From assembly GCA_012959695.1 (NCBI GenBank), contig DUCS01000036.1, positions 1 to 64,000 on the forward strand: 64,000 bases of DNA. The letters are read 5' to 3'. Positions within the stretch are counted from its first letter, which is position 1, and each line of letters starts with the position of its first letter. Shown piece by piece: positions 50,680 through 60,106 of the stretch. The position numbers were made by a program, and so were the translations under genes. Source of the stretch: Cycloclasticus sp. Its GTDB lineage: Bacteria; Pseudomonadota; Gammaproteobacteria; Methylococcales; Cycloclasticaceae. A model generated the notes under the pieces. That model had not been told where the DNA came from, ran no database searches, and saw only the letters and a list, made by a program, of their open reading frames with translations.

Positions 50680-51543
50680 TTAACTTTCTTCGTTAGCTTT
50701 TTTAGTCTCTATTTTAGCTTCTGTTTTTTCTTCAACTTTAGGTTCTTTTTTAACGGCTGCTTTTTTAACAACCGCTTTTTTTGCTGGGGCTTTCTTCTTT
50801 GCAACTGGTTTGTCACCAATAGCTTTAGCCACTTCTTTATTTTCAACCAACTCTTTAATAACACTCGCTTTGCCTTCAAGGATTGCACCTGCAAAACTTT
50901 GGCAATACAGTGTTAAGGCTCTAATTGAATCGTCATTACCAGGGATAACGTAATCAACATCAATCGGCTTATTGTTTGTATCAACGATACCAATCACAGG
51001 AATACCTAATTTAGCGGCTTCTTTAATTGCGATTTTTTCGTAACCAACGTCCATCACTAAAATGGCATCTGGTGGGCCTTTTATTTCTTTAATACCACCG
51101 ACACTGCGTTCCAACTTATCAAGTTGACGCATAAATTTAAGGCCTTCTTTCTTGCTGAAACGTTCTAACCCACCGTTTTCACGCATTGCTTCAAGCTCTT
51201 TTAAACGGTTGATTGATTTTTTGATTGTACCAAAGTTTGTCAACATTCCACCTAACCAACGGTGGTCTACATAAGGCATGTTGCAACGTTTCGCTTCAGT
51301 TGAAACTGTTTTACGAGCTGCTTTCTTTGTGCCCACAAACATAATGGTGCCTTTATTTGCCGCTAACTTGTTTATAAAGTTCAGCGCATCATTAAATAAC
51401 GGCAATGTTTTTTCTAAGTTAATAATATGAATCTTGCCGCGCTCACCAAAGATGTAAGGGGCCATTTTAGGATTCCAGTATCTCGTTTGATGACCAAAAT
51501 GAACACCGGCTTCGAGCATTTCACGTATTGTGATTTTAGACAT
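50680..51543 (-). CDS. rpsB: 30S ribosomal protein S2 with lysine/alanine-rich tail
   Basis: Small-subunit ribosomal protein. The core is typical ([53 protein letters not shown]). At 287 residues it is longer than E. coli S2 (241): about 45 extra C-terminal residues are Lys/Ala/Glu-rich ([19 protein letters not shown]) and probably disordered. GGAAG lies about 9 bases before the ATG. A good promoter and a leader of about 145 bases with two hairpins suggest autogenous control. Confidence 0.97.
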   Translation of the reverse strand: MSKITIREMLEAGVHFGHQTRYWNPKMAPYIFGERGKIHIINLEKTLPLFNDALNFINKLAANKGTIMFVGTKKAARKTVSTEAKRCNMPYVDHRWLGGMLTNFGTIKKSINRLKELEAMRENGGLERFSKKEGLKFMRQLDKLERSVGGIKEIKGPPDAILVMDVGYEKIAIKEAAKLGIPVIGIVDTNNKPIDVDYVIPGNDDSIRALTLYCQSFAGAILEGKASVIKELVENKEVAKAIGDKPVAKKKAPAKKAVVKKAAVKKEPKVEEKTEAKIETKKANEES

Positions 51544-51691
51544 TTCTTTTACTTCCTTTTCATTGTTATAGCCGACCAGTTAAACTGGACTAACTCGGGT
51601 TATTACTACCACACATCCCAAACGGTAACTTGATGTGACTCAAGCACCCTACCGTATATGTTGATGCATGTGATCGTATTGCCAAAAGTGG
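51544..51691 (-). promoter_or_regulatory. rpsB 5' leader, probable S2 autoregulatory RNA
   Basis: The untranslated leader between the putative rpsB start site and its ATG has two hairpins. CACATC/GATGTG (51612-51617 with 51632-51637) closes a 14-base loop, and CCAGT-TTA-ACTGG (51576-51588) is a compact stem nearer the gene. Gammaproteobacterial rpsB leaders are known targets of S2 repression; a match to that RNA family is inferred from position, not from an alignment. Confidence 0.5.
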
Positions 51692-51697
51692 CGTCGC

Positions 51698-51726
51698 TTT
51701 ATACCATATTTAGCTGAAAGCGGCAA
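51698..51726 (-). promoter_or_regulatory. rpsB promoter
   Basis: On the minus strand, -35 TTGCCG (51726-51721) and -10 TATAAA (51703-51698) are 17 bases apart. It is the best promoter-like pair in the rpsB/map divergent region and sits about 150 bases before the rpsB ATG. Confidence 0.7.
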
Positions 51727-51792
51727 TTTAAAACGTAAAAATCACGCGGTACCCGTAAGCCGAAAAACCCGTATATAGGCTGTTTAAAGCGT

Positions 51793-51798
51793 TATAAT
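51793..51798 (+). promoter_or_regulatory. Putative -10 box for map-glnD
   Basis: A perfect TATAAT lies 43 bases upstream of the map ATG on the plus strand. No clear -35 is at the right distance. It lies about 65 bases from the divergent rpsB -35. Confidence 0.45.
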
Positions 51799-51841
51799 TG
51801 CAACAATGAGCACATAACTGACACGGGTAAATACTTTCAAT

Positions 51842-52645
51842 ATGAGCATTACATTAAAAACAGCCGACGAAATTGAGAAAATGCGGGCCGCTGGACGCTT
51901 AGGCGCTGAAGTACTCGAAATGATCGCTGAATATGTTGTGCCGGGTGTAACGACTGAAGAATTGGATGCGCGTTGTCACGAGTTTATGATCAACACACAA
52001 AAAACCATACCGGCTCCACTAAATTATCATGGCTTTCCTAAGTCGATTTGCACATCGGTCAACCACCAAGTTTGTCATGGTATTCCCAGCCATAAAACGT
52101 TAAAAAAAGGTGACGTCGTTAATATCGATATTACCGTTATTAAAAATGAATTTCATGGTGATACCAGTGAAATGTTTGTCGTTGGCGAAGCCAGTATTTT
52201 AGCCAACCGCCTTATAGAGACAACACAAAAAGCCTTATACCTTGGCATCAGCATGGTTAAACCCGGTGTAAAGCTTGGTGATATCGGCCATGCCATCCAA
52301 ACATTTGCCGAAAGCAAACGTTATTCTGTGGTGCGTGAATACTGTGGTCATGGCATTGGGCGAGTCTTTCATGAAGAACCGCAAGTCTTACACTACGGTA
52401 AACCAGGTACAGGCATTACCTTAGAAGAAGGCATGACTTTTACCATCGAACCAATGATTAACGCCGGCAAAAGACACGTGAAGGTCTTATCCGATGATTG
52501 GACAGTGGTGACAAAAGACCGCAGCTTATCCGCACAATTCGAACACACACTCGCCGTCACAGCGAACGGTTTTGAAATATTCACTGTGCGTAACAATGAA
52601 ACTATCGAACCGACGTATATTCCTCCCGAGCATTTCAGTTCATGA
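51842..52645 (+). CDS. map: Methionine aminopeptidase, type I
   Basis: Removes the initiator methionine from nascent proteins. The five metal ligands lie in VVNIDITVIKNEFHGDTSEMF (two Asp), REYCGHGIGRVFHEEP (His), GMTFTIEPMIN (Glu) and SAQFEHTLAV (Glu). The length of 267 residues is normal. It is divergent from rpsB, the conserved arrangement, and its stop overlaps the glnD start by 4 bases. Confidence 0.98.
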   Translation: MSITLKTADEIEKMRAAGRLGAEVLEMIAEYVVPGVTTEELDARCHEFMINTQKTIPAPLNYHGFPKSICTSVNHQVCHGIPSHKTLKKGDVVNIDITVIKNEFHGDTSEMFVVGEASILANRLIETTQKALYLGISMVKPGVKLGDIGHAIQTFAESKRYSVVREYCGHGIGRVFHEEPQVLHYGKPGTGITLEEGMTFTIEPMINAGKRHVKVLSDDWTVVTKDRSLSAQFEHTLAVTANGFEIFTVRNNETIEPTYIPPEHFSS

Positions 52646-55254
52646 ACACTCTGTCTACTGCGGATAACAGAGCACCCTACAATACCACTGAAATTAAAAC
52701 CCTTATCCAGACGTTTAACGAAGGTCATCTCGAACGAGCAAAATCTGATGTAATTATTGAAGTATTGCTTGAGGAACGCAGCGACTTTATTGACCTTTTA
52801 TTAACGAATTGTTGGGCTGACATTTTAGGTGAGCACCGTAATAATATTGCCCTTATTGCTACCGGTGGTTATGGCCGCTCTGAACTACACCCCTTTTCAG
52901 ACATCGATTTACTGATTATTTTCGATGAGCAATCTTTTGAGCAATGCAAAACGTCACTCGAATCATTTTCAACCTACTTATGGGATATCGGGTTAAAACC
53001 GGGCCTGAGCGTGAGAACTATTGATGATTGCATAGAACAGTCCAAACTTGATGTAACCGTCATTACAAACTTGATGGAATCCCGACTTATTACCGGCTCT
53101 GAATCACTGTTTGAATTAATGCAAACTGAAACATCTGCGGACAATATCTGGCCAGCCGTTGATTTTTATCACGAAAAAGTAACTGAGCAACACAAAAGGC
53201 ATTTGAAGTTTGGTGACACAGCTTACAACCTAGAACCCGATATAAAAGAAGGTCCCGGTGGACTTCGAGATATTCAAACAATTCAATGGATTACACAACG
53301 TTATTTTGGTTCAAGCTCATTAGGCGAATTAGTCAATCACGCCTTCTTAACTAAAAGCGAATACCGCCTACTGATTAAAGGCCAGCGCTTTCTTTGGAAG
53401 GTGCGTTTCGAGCTACACATACTCGCTAACCGTCCAGAAAATCGTCTGTTATTTGATTACCAAAAAAGCTTGGCACTGGCCTTTGGTTTTGAAGACGGTG
53501 ACAACAACCTCGCCGTAGAGGGTTTCATGCAGCAGTATTACCGAACTGTGATGGACCTTGAACGAATCAATGAGCTTATCTTGCAGATATTTAGTGAGGC
53601 GATGGAAAATAAGGCAATGAGCGTTGCTTCTATCAACGAGTCATTTCGTATCGTTAACGACGATATCGAAGTAACACACCCCAACACTTTCAAAACAACA
53701 CCAACAGCATTGTTAGATATTTTCCTTCAATTGCAAAAAAATGAAGCCATCAAAGGCGTGCGCTCTGCCACCATTCGCTTAATACGCGAAAACTTACATT
53801 TAATAGACGAAGACTTTCGGTCAAACCCCGAAGCACAAACACTTTTTTTAGACATTATCCGCCAACCGCAAGGCATTACTCATCAATTCAGACGAATGAA
53901 CCGTTATGGCGTATTAGCCGCGTACATTCCTGCTTTTGATGACATTATTGGACGCATGCAATATGACCTATTTCATGCTTATACCGTCGATCAGCACACT
54001 CTCTTCATTGTTAGAAACTTACGCCGCTTTGCGCTTGAAAAGCATCGCAATGAACTGCCCCATTGTTTTGACGTATTCAAACAAATTAACAAACCTGAAC
54101 TGCTCTATTTAGCCGGCCTATTCCACGATATTGCCAAAGGCCGCGGTGGTAATCATGCTGATTTAGGTATGCACGATGCCATCGATTTTTGCAAACAACA
54201 TGGCTACAACTCGTATGACACTGGCCTAGTCGGCTGGCTAGTAAAAAATCATTTGCTCATGTCAATGACCGCTCAGAAAAAAGACATTAACGACCCTGTC
54301 ATTATTCAAAAATTCGCTTCTAAAATGGGCAGTTTAGAATATTTAGATTATCTCTATTTACTGACGGTTGCAGATATAAGAGCAACCAACCCAACACTTT
54401 GGAATGACTGGAAAGGTTCGTTATTAAAAGAGCTGCATGGCAATACACACAAGCTTCTTAGACGTGGTCTGCAAACATCCACACAAGACGACGATATTAA
54501 AGAAATGCAATATCAAGCTAGGCGTGGCCTTAAAAAACGTGGTTTAAGCGATGACAAAATCGACGCCGTTTGGAGCACCATCAGCAAAAATTATTTTTCA
54601 AGGTTCTCGGTAGAAGACAGTATCTGGCATACCTTGGCTATTTCATCGTGCTCAGCAGACGAACTGCCACTGGTTTTATTGCGCCCACAAACAAAGCGTG
54701 GCGGCGCGGAATTATTTATGTACGTCAATGACCGCAGCGGCATGTTCGCAGTTTGCACCGCCACTCTCGATCAACTTGGCTTAAACATACTGGATGCGCG
54801 CATTATTTCAACCCACGAAGGTATCGCTCTTATTAGCTTTCATGTGCTTGAAAGCCACGGCACTCCAATCCCTGATTTATCTCGCGAGCAATTAATCGTT
54901 AACGTCTTACGCAATAACTTAATCAATCCTGACCAAGCAGTGCTGACAGTAGATAGGCATAAATCTCGCCAATCCAAACATTTTGAAATAGAAACCATTA
55001 TCACTTTCAAGGAAGACCACAAACGACGTTACAACATACTAGAAATAGAAACCCAAGATGAACCAGGCGTATTATCAATTATCGGCCAATGTTTTAGCGT
55101 CTGTAAATTAAATGTTCGAAATGCCAAAATAGCCACCATCGGTAGTCAAGCTATTGATGTTTTTTACTTAACCAATGACGCTGGAAAAATGATCGAAGAT
55201 TCAGCCACCTTGGAACAACTAAAACAGCTTTTACTGGAAAAACTATCCGAATAG
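52642..55254 (+). CDS. glnD: Bifunctional uridylyltransferase/uridylyl-removing enzyme GlnD
   Basis: Nitrogen-status sensor that adds UMP to PII proteins when nitrogen is low and removes it when glutamine is high. The nucleotidyltransferase motif GGYGRSELHPFSDIDLL is near residue 75. The HD phosphohydrolase is LAGLFHDIAKGRGGNH near residue 490, and two ACT domains end the protein (DRSGMFAVCTATLDQLGLN and TQDEPGVLSIIGQCF). The length of 870 residues is close to E. coli (890). ATGA overlap with map. Confidence 0.97.
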   Translation: MNTLSTADNRAPYNTTEIKTLIQTFNEGHLERAKSDVIIEVLLEERSDFIDLLLTNCWADILGEHRNNIALIATGGYGRSELHPFSDIDLLIIFDEQSFEQCKTSLESFSTYLWDIGLKPGLSVRTIDDCIEQSKLDVTVITNLMESRLITGSESLFELMQTETSADNIWPAVDFYHEKVTEQHKRHLKFGDTAYNLEPDIKEGPGGLRDIQTIQWITQRYFGSSSLGELVNHAFLTKSEYRLLIKGQRFLWKVRFELHILANRPENRLLFDYQKSLALAFGFEDGDNNLAVEGFMQQYYRTVMDLERINELILQIFSEAMENKAMSVASINESFRIVNDDIEVTHPNTFKTTPTALLDIFLQLQKNEAIKGVRSATIRLIRENLHLIDEDFRSNPEAQTLFLDIIRQPQGITHQFRRMNRYGVLAAYIPAFDDIIGRMQYDLFHAYTVDQHTLFIVRNLRRFALEKHRNELPHCFDVFKQINKPELLYLAGLFHDIAKGRGGNHADLGMHDAIDFCKQHGYNSYDTGLVGWLVKNHLLMSMTAQKKDINDPVIIQKFASKMGSLEYLDYLYLLTVADIRATNPTLWNDWKGSLLKELHGNTHKLLRRGLQTSTQDDDIKEMQYQARRGLKKRGLSDDKIDAVWSTISKNYFSRFSVEDSIWHTLAISSCSADELPLVLLRPQTKRGGAELFMYVNDRSGMFAVCTATLDQLGLNILDARIISTHEGIALISFHVLESHGTPIPDLSREQLIVNVLRNNLINPDQAVLTVDRHKSRQSKHFEIETIITFKEDHKRRYNILEIETQDEPGVLSIIGQCFSVCKLNVRNAKIATIGSQAIDVFYLTNDAGKMIEDSATLEQLKQLLLEKLSE

Positions 55255-55953
55255 TTAGGCGCAATTTTTAACTTTATTGCGATTATATTTTTTAGCTAAA
55301 ACATCAGGGTGAACGTTAAAGAAATACGCCCATCGTAAACGCCACATTAAAAACACCGTCTTTAAAACACCCCACTCAACCCAACGACGGCTTGAAGTAA
55401 TAACTCGTTGCTTCAAACAAATAGGAGCGGATAAGTTTTTGAGTATTTTACTGATAGCGACATCTTCCATTAACGAGATTTCGGGGAACCCTCCCACTCG
55501 CTCAAACAAACTTTTTGAAACAAACATAGCTTGATCGCCTGTCACAATGGATGTTAGGCGAGAACGCCAATTCATCATCATTTCTATTACTCTAAATATC
55601 AACTTTTGGCTGTCTAATTTAACGTCAAAACGCCCCCAATAAACGTGACTATTTCGATGCGCTAGCAACAATTCATATGCATCACCGGGTAGCAGCGTAT
55701 CAGCATGTAAAAACAACAACACATTTCCGTTAGCAAACTGAGCGCCTGCATTTAACTGATTTGCTCTGCCCGCTTCAGCGTGAACAACTTGAACATTAAA
55801 TTGCTTAGCAATCTGTAACGTTGCATCTGTACTACCGCCATCGACAACAATAATTTCCACGCCCTTTTCTCTCAGGGACTGTAAAGACCTTAATGTTTTT
55901 GGTAACGCTGCCTCTTCATTCAACGTCGGGATAATGATAGAAACATCGACCAT
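55255..55953 (-). CDS. GT2-family glycosyltransferase, arsenosugar-biosynthesis type
   Basis: Family 2 glycosyltransferase of 232 residues, matching the TIGR04283-type proteins that accompany arsM/arsS. The N-terminus VSIIIPTLNEEAALPKTL and IIVVDGGSTDAT bind the nucleotide sugar, and FLHADTLLP holds the metal-binding acidic motif. The ATG at 55953 overlaps the arsM stop (TGATG), so it is translationally coupled. It ends head to head with the glnD stop with no gap. Inferred role: adding a sugar to the arsenic-containing intermediate made by ArsM and ArsS. Confidence 0.82.
   Translation of the reverse strand: MVDVSIIIPTLNEEAALPKTLRSLQSLREKGVEIIVVDGGSTDATLQIAKQFNVQVVHAEAGRANQLNAGAQFANGNVLLFLHADTLLPGDAYELLLAHRNSHVYWGRFDVKLDSQKLIFRVIEMMMNWRSRLTSIVTGDQAMFVSKSLFERVGGFPEISLMEDVAISKILKNLSAPICLKQRVITSSRRWVEWGVLKTVFLMWRLRWAYFFNVHPDVLAKKYNRNKVKNCA
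55260..55281 (+). terminator. Weak terminator after glnD
   Basis: CGCAAT and ATTGCG form a 6-bp stem with a 10-base loop, followed by ATTATATTTTTT on the plus strand. It starts 6 bases after the glnD stop and lies inside the end of the convergent glycosyltransferase gene. Confidence 0.4.
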
Positions 55954-56996
55954 CAACAGCAGGAACCACCTTCTTTTGCATTGCTGTGTGCGCTGCCTTT
56001 AGTTTCGCTCGCTGGACGTAATGTGCCGGCTGGGGCGCACCATTCAACGCCGTCTGTTTGTTGCGACGGGTTAATACCTATAAAGTCGTCACCATACGGC
56101 CCACTGGTTAAAAAGTTATACGTACGCTCACATATGGCCATGCGTTTGCCGCGGTAAAACACATGCCCTTCATCATCGGTGGTTTCTGCATAGGGGCCTT
56201 TGTAAATAACCGCGTGCCCTTTATCGATACACGGCACGTCTTCGCCTTTAACAGCAGTAATAGTCACAGAACGGAACTCGATACCTTCAACCACTTGCCA
56301 AGGTTCTGCATCCCATTTGTCACATTTCACGGCTCTAAATCCGGCTTGTTTAAAGCTTTCTAAAAATTCATCTTCCAAAAAAGAACCTGAAATACAGCCA
56401 GACCATAATTCAGGATCAGCTTTTAAATGTTCGGGTATTTCTTCATCCGCAACAATATCAGACATCGCAATTCGGCCACCTGGTTTTACAACACGGAATA
56501 TTTCATCAACTAGCTGTTTTTTATCACTGTCGTTCACTAGATTAAGTACACAGTTCGATAACACTAAATCCACTGAGTCATCTGCGATCATTGGTTCAAC
56601 GCTGTTAGGATTGTCTAAGGCAAGTGACAAATCCTGAATTTGCCCTTTAACAAAACTCACCTTATCTCCGCCAAATTTCTCTGCCATTTCGGGCTGATAC
56701 TTTCTGGCTAATGCCAACATTTCGTCGTTCATATCCACGCCAATCACTCGGCCTGTTTCACCGACCAGTTGCGCAGCCATATAACAAATTTTTCCTGAAC
56801 CTGACCCCAAATCCAATACCACATCACCGTCTTGAACATAACGAGATGGATCGCCACAGCCGTAGTCTTTTTCAATGACTTCTTTGGGTAACATCGCCAG
56901 TAAAGACGCATCGTAATCCACTGGACAACATAGCGCAGGCTGAACCGCTTCCGCGCCTTCGGTATATCGTTCTACTACGCTTTCTTTCATGTCCAT
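55953..56996 (-). CDS. arsM: Arsenite S-adenosylmethionine methyltransferase ArsM
   Basis: Methylates trivalent arsenic using SAM; within arsenosugar clusters it supplies dimethylated arsenic. The SAM loop VLDLGSGSGKICYMAAQLVG is near residue 60. Candidate arsenic-binding cysteines occur in ALCCPVDYD (near 23), KDYGCGDPSRYV (near 47), a GCISGSFLE cysteine near 200 and a terminal GGSCC. The length is 347 residues. AAGGAA precedes the ATG. It lies 10 bases after arsS and overlaps the glycosyltransferase. Substrate is inferred from motifs and neighbours. Confidence 0.9.
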   Translation of the reverse strand: MDMKESVVERYTEGAEAVQPALCCPVDYDASLLAMLPKEVIEKDYGCGDPSRYVQDGDVVLDLGSGSGKICYMAAQLVGETGRVIGVDMNDEMLALARKYQPEMAEKFGGDKVSFVKGQIQDLSLALDNPNSVEPMIADDSVDLVLSNCVLNLVNDSDKKQLVDEIFRVVKPGGRIAMSDIVADEEIPEHLKADPELWSGCISGSFLEDEFLESFKQAGFRAVKCDKWDAEPWQVVEGIEFRSVTITAVKGEDVPCIDKGHAVIYKGPYAETTDDEGHVFYRGKRMAICERTYNFLTSGPYGDDFIGINPSQQTDGVEWCAPAGTLRPASETKGSAHSNAKEGGSCC

Positions 56997-57006
56997 GTAA
57001 TTTCCT

Positions 57007-57957
57007 TTATGTTAATGCCCCGCCACAACTTGAACCACTGCCAGCTGTACAGCCATAGCAATGGTCTGCAATTGTGATGGGTTGTTGATTAAAATCCAGC
57101 GTTAAACACGCTGAAATATGTTTTTTACTACTAGCTATTCCAGCTGGCAACTCAAGCATTTGATTAAAGTCGCAATCATACACGTAGCCTTGCCAATCGA
57201 CGCTTAAAATACTTTTGCACATCAGGTTATCAAGGTTTATGGATTGGTATGAAGTTTTTAGTAAGTCCATATACTCATCAAATGACCTTTTTGAAATAAG
57301 CGTGCTGCCAAATCGCTTAATAGGCATATTGGTAATGGTTAATAAACCGCTAAATACGATACCGAAATTGTCGAATAAGTGCTGCTTATACTCCTTCTCC
57401 AAACTCGCTTGTTCGGGTGGCAGTTGTGCGCCCTGTGGGTTATATACCAAGCTAAGCTCCAACTCTTTTCCATACCCCAAGGCATTCAGTTTTTGCAGTG
57501 CTGTTATGCTTTTATCAAATACTCCATTTCCACGTTGTGCGTCCACGTTATCACTTGAATAACACGGCAAGGAGGCCACAATTTGCACCTTATTCTTAGC
57601 CAAAAATTCAGCTATGTGCTCGTAACCAGGCTCTTCCAATATCGTTAAGTTACAACGATTAATCACCGTTAAACCACGCTTAACGGCTTCCGTCACCACA
57701 TATTCAAAGTGTGGGTTCATTTCTGGTGCACCACCGGTTAAATCCAGCGTCTCGATAGATTGCTGATCAATAAACTCGAACAACTGATCAACGGTTGCTT
57801 TGTCCATCAACTCTTTGCGTGTAGGCCCAGCGTTCACGTGGCAATGTAAGCACGATAGATTACACAAATAACCCAAGTTCACTTGCAACGTTGTTAGTGC
57901 GTTACGCTGTATCGGTGGGAAGTCCGTGTTCGCCAGTCTGTCTAAAGTTGGGTGCAT
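57007..57957 (-). CDS. arsS: Arsenosugar biosynthesis radical SAM protein ArsS
   Basis: Radical SAM enzyme thought to transfer a 5'-deoxyadenosyl group to dimethylarsenic, giving the arsenosugar precursor. The cluster motif CxxxCxxC is seen as CNLSCLHCH near residue 32. The C-terminal domain ends in further cysteines (YDCDFNQML and HCYGCTAGSGSSCGG) of the type that bind auxiliary clusters or arsenic. The length is 316 residues. It lies 10 bases after the TVP38-FAD gene and 10 bases before arsM. Confidence 0.9.
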   Translation of the reverse strand: MHPTLDRLANTDFPPIQRNALTTLQVNLGYLCNLSCLHCHVNAGPTRKELMDKATVDQLFEFIDQQSIETLDLTGGAPEMNPHFEYVVTEAVKRGLTVINRCNLTILEEPGYEHIAEFLAKNKVQIVASLPCYSSDNVDAQRGNGVFDKSITALQKLNALGYGKELELSLVYNPQGAQLPPEQASLEKEYKQHLFDNFGIVFSGLLTITNMPIKRFGSTLISKRSFDEYMDLLKTSYQSINLDNLMCKSILSVDWQGYVYDCDFNQMLELPAGIASSKKHISACLTLDFNQQPITIADHCYGCTAGSGSSCGGALT

Positions 57958-57967
57958 GTTCGGTTAT

Positions 57968-60106
57968 TTACCGCTTTGCCATATGATACCGCTCAAGCAA
58001 CTTTAATAGCTTATGCGGCTGATGGTTTTTCTTCCATACACCAGCGGTATATTTATTCGCTTCTGCCCACGTTGGGTAGGCATGAATCGTGCCGAGTATT
58101 TTATTCAGCCCTAAGCCATGTTTCATCGCCAAAACAAATTCAGGCAACATTTCACCCGCATGCTCGCCAACGATACTCACGCCCAAAATCTTATCTTTAC
58201 CCACGGGCGTCAGTACTTTAATAAACCCTTCCGTTTTGCCATCAACAATCGCTCGGTCTAATTCATCCAGTTTAAATACGGTGGTTTCAACAATTAGCCC
58301 TGCTATCTTGGCTGATTGCTCGTTATACCCCACACTTGCAATTTCTGGGTCGGTAAACGTCACTCTGGGGATCACTCGGTGATCGGCCTTAAAACGCCAA
58401 ACATCACCAAATAAACTGTTCACCGCGCTATACCATGCATAATGCGCAGCGGTATGGGTGAATTGATACGGCCCTGCCACATCACCACAGGCATAAATAG
58501 TCGGTACGCTGGTACGCATGTATTTATCAACTTCAATCGTGCCAGAAGCTGTTGTTTGAACCGCCAATTCTTCAAGCCCAAAACCGCTAATATTTGGCAC
58601 ACGACCAATCGCAAATAATACCGCATCAAATTCAATGTGTTGTGTTTCGCCTGCTTTCGATTTAAGCGTGACAACTTGCTTATCACCCTCAGCACTAAAT
58701 GAATCGATAGATTGGCTGAGCTTTAATTCAACACCCTCGGCTTCTAATTGTTGGGTTAATAATAACGCCGCATCTTCGTCTTCTGGCCCCATTAATCTAT
58801 CGGCTATATCAACAATTGTGACCCGACAACCTAAACGATTAAAACTTTGCCCCAGTTCGCAACCAATCGGCCCGCCGCCAACAACCAACAGCCGTTCAGG
58901 CCGTTCACGTAACGACCAAATGGTGTCCGAGGTGAAATAACGAACTTCATCCAACCCCTCTATTGAAGGCACACGTGGCCTAGCGCCCGTAGCGATAATA
59001 ATATTTTGTGTACTTAGGGTTTTGCCATTAACTGACACTTCCCAAGGCGATTCCACACGGGCATCCCCTTGCAAACACTCCACACCTAAATCTGTGTAAC
59101 GTTCAACAGAATCATGCGGTTCAATTTGTGTAATCACCGACGACACGCGTTCCATAACTTCAGCAAAATCAAACTCTGCTGATGCGCTTTTAATGCCATA
59201 ACGCTCACTGCGAGTTAAATCGGCTAGAAAACGTGATGATTTAATCAACGATTTTGAAGGCACACAGCCGGTGTTCAAACAATCGCCGCCCATCTTGTTC
59301 TTTTCAATTAGCAATACTTTGGCTTTTACCGCTGCGGCAATATAGGAACTGACCAAACCCGCTGCGCCACCACCAATCACAATCAAGTTGTAGTCAAACG
59401 ACTCTGGTTTTTTATAGGCTTTTAACACCTTATACCGACGGATAATCCCAGGTAACGCTTTGGCAAATAGCGGAAACAACCCCAATAGCGCAAACGAAAC
59501 AGCAACCGCTGGCGATAATATATCGCTCACCTGTTCTATGCTTGCTAATTGCGTACCGGCATTCACGAACAAGATGGTCGCAGGTAACATACCCAATTGA
59601 CTTACCCAAAAATAGGTTCGTAGTTTTATTGACATTAAGCCCATCAGTAAATTAATCAACCAAAACGGAAACACCACAATCAAACGTAAGGTAAACAGAT
59701 AAAACGCACCTTCTTTTGCTATACCGGTGTTTATATCCGCTAATTTGTCTGAGAATTTACCCTGAACAGTGTCGCGCAACACATAACGCGACAGTAGAAA
59801 TGCCAAGCTTGCACCAATTGTCGATGCAAACGACACCAACACAACGCCCCACCATAGGCCAAACACCGCACCGCCCGCTAAGGTGAGAATGCTTGCGCCG
59901 GGAATAGACACTGCCGTTGATACAATATAAATAACAAAAAACCATGCCGATACTTGCCACGGATTGGCGTTGTAATAGGCGATGAATTCTGCGCTTTTAT
60001 CTTTTAACGCGGTTAAATTTAAATACTCATGGAGACTAAGGCTGTAAAAGCCAATAACAACTAGAACTAAGGTGCCCAGCAACCATAGCTTTTTTGACTT
60101 AAACAT
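57968..60106 (-). CDS. TVP38/TMEM64 membrane domain fused to FAD-dependent disulfide reductase
   Basis: Two-part protein. The N-terminal 220 or so residues are a VTT/TVP38 membrane domain with about five helices (SIPGASILTLAGGAVFGLWWG). The rest is a pyridine nucleotide-disulfide oxidoreductase like mercuric or lipoamide dehydrogenase: FAD loop VIGGGAAGLVSSYIAA, redox pair GGDCLNTGCVPSKS, NAD loop VVGGGPIGCELGQ and dimer-interface HAYPTWAEA. Start ATG 60106 (712 residues) has GGGAG upstream and overlaps the helicase gene by 8 bases. It is next to arsS. It is not MerA: no N-terminal HMA domain and no vicinal C-terminal cysteines. Substrate is unknown. Confidence 0.85.
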   Translation of the reverse strand: MFKSKKLWLLGTLVLVVIGFYSLSLHEYLNLTALKDKSAEFIAYYNANPWQVSAWFFVIYIVSTAVSIPGASILTLAGGAVFGLWWGVVLVSFASTIGASLAFLLSRYVLRDTVQGKFSDKLADINTGIAKEGAFYLFTLRLIVVFPFWLINLLMGLMSIKLRTYFWVSQLGMLPATILFVNAGTQLASIEQVSDILSPAVAVSFALLGLFPLFAKALPGIIRRYKVLKAYKKPESFDYNLIVIGGGAAGLVSSYIAAAVKAKVLLIEKNKMGGDCLNTGCVPSKSLIKSSRFLADLTRSERYGIKSASAEFDFAEVMERVSSVITQIEPHDSVERYTDLGVECLQGDARVESPWEVSVNGKTLSTQNIIIATGARPRVPSIEGLDEVRYFTSDTIWSLRERPERLLVVGGGPIGCELGQSFNRLGCRVTIVDIADRLMGPEDEDAALLLTQQLEAEGVELKLSQSIDSFSAEGDKQVVTLKSKAGETQHIEFDAVLFAIGRVPNISGFGLEELAVQTTASGTIEVDKYMRTSVPTIYACGDVAGPYQFTHTAAHYAWYSAVNSLFGDVWRFKADHRVIPRVTFTDPEIASVGYNEQSAKIAGLIVETTVFKLDELDRAIVDGKTEGFIKVLTPVGKDKILGVSIVGEHAGEMLPEFVLAMKHGLGLNKILGTIHAYPTWAEANKYTAGVWKKNHQPHKLLKLLERYHMAKR

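Noticed and set aside
55255-57957. Recent horizontal transfer of the arsenic cluster
   Set aside because: Base composition and codon habits look like the neighbouring genes and there are no mobile-element or tRNA borders, so transfer cannot be supported from the sequence.
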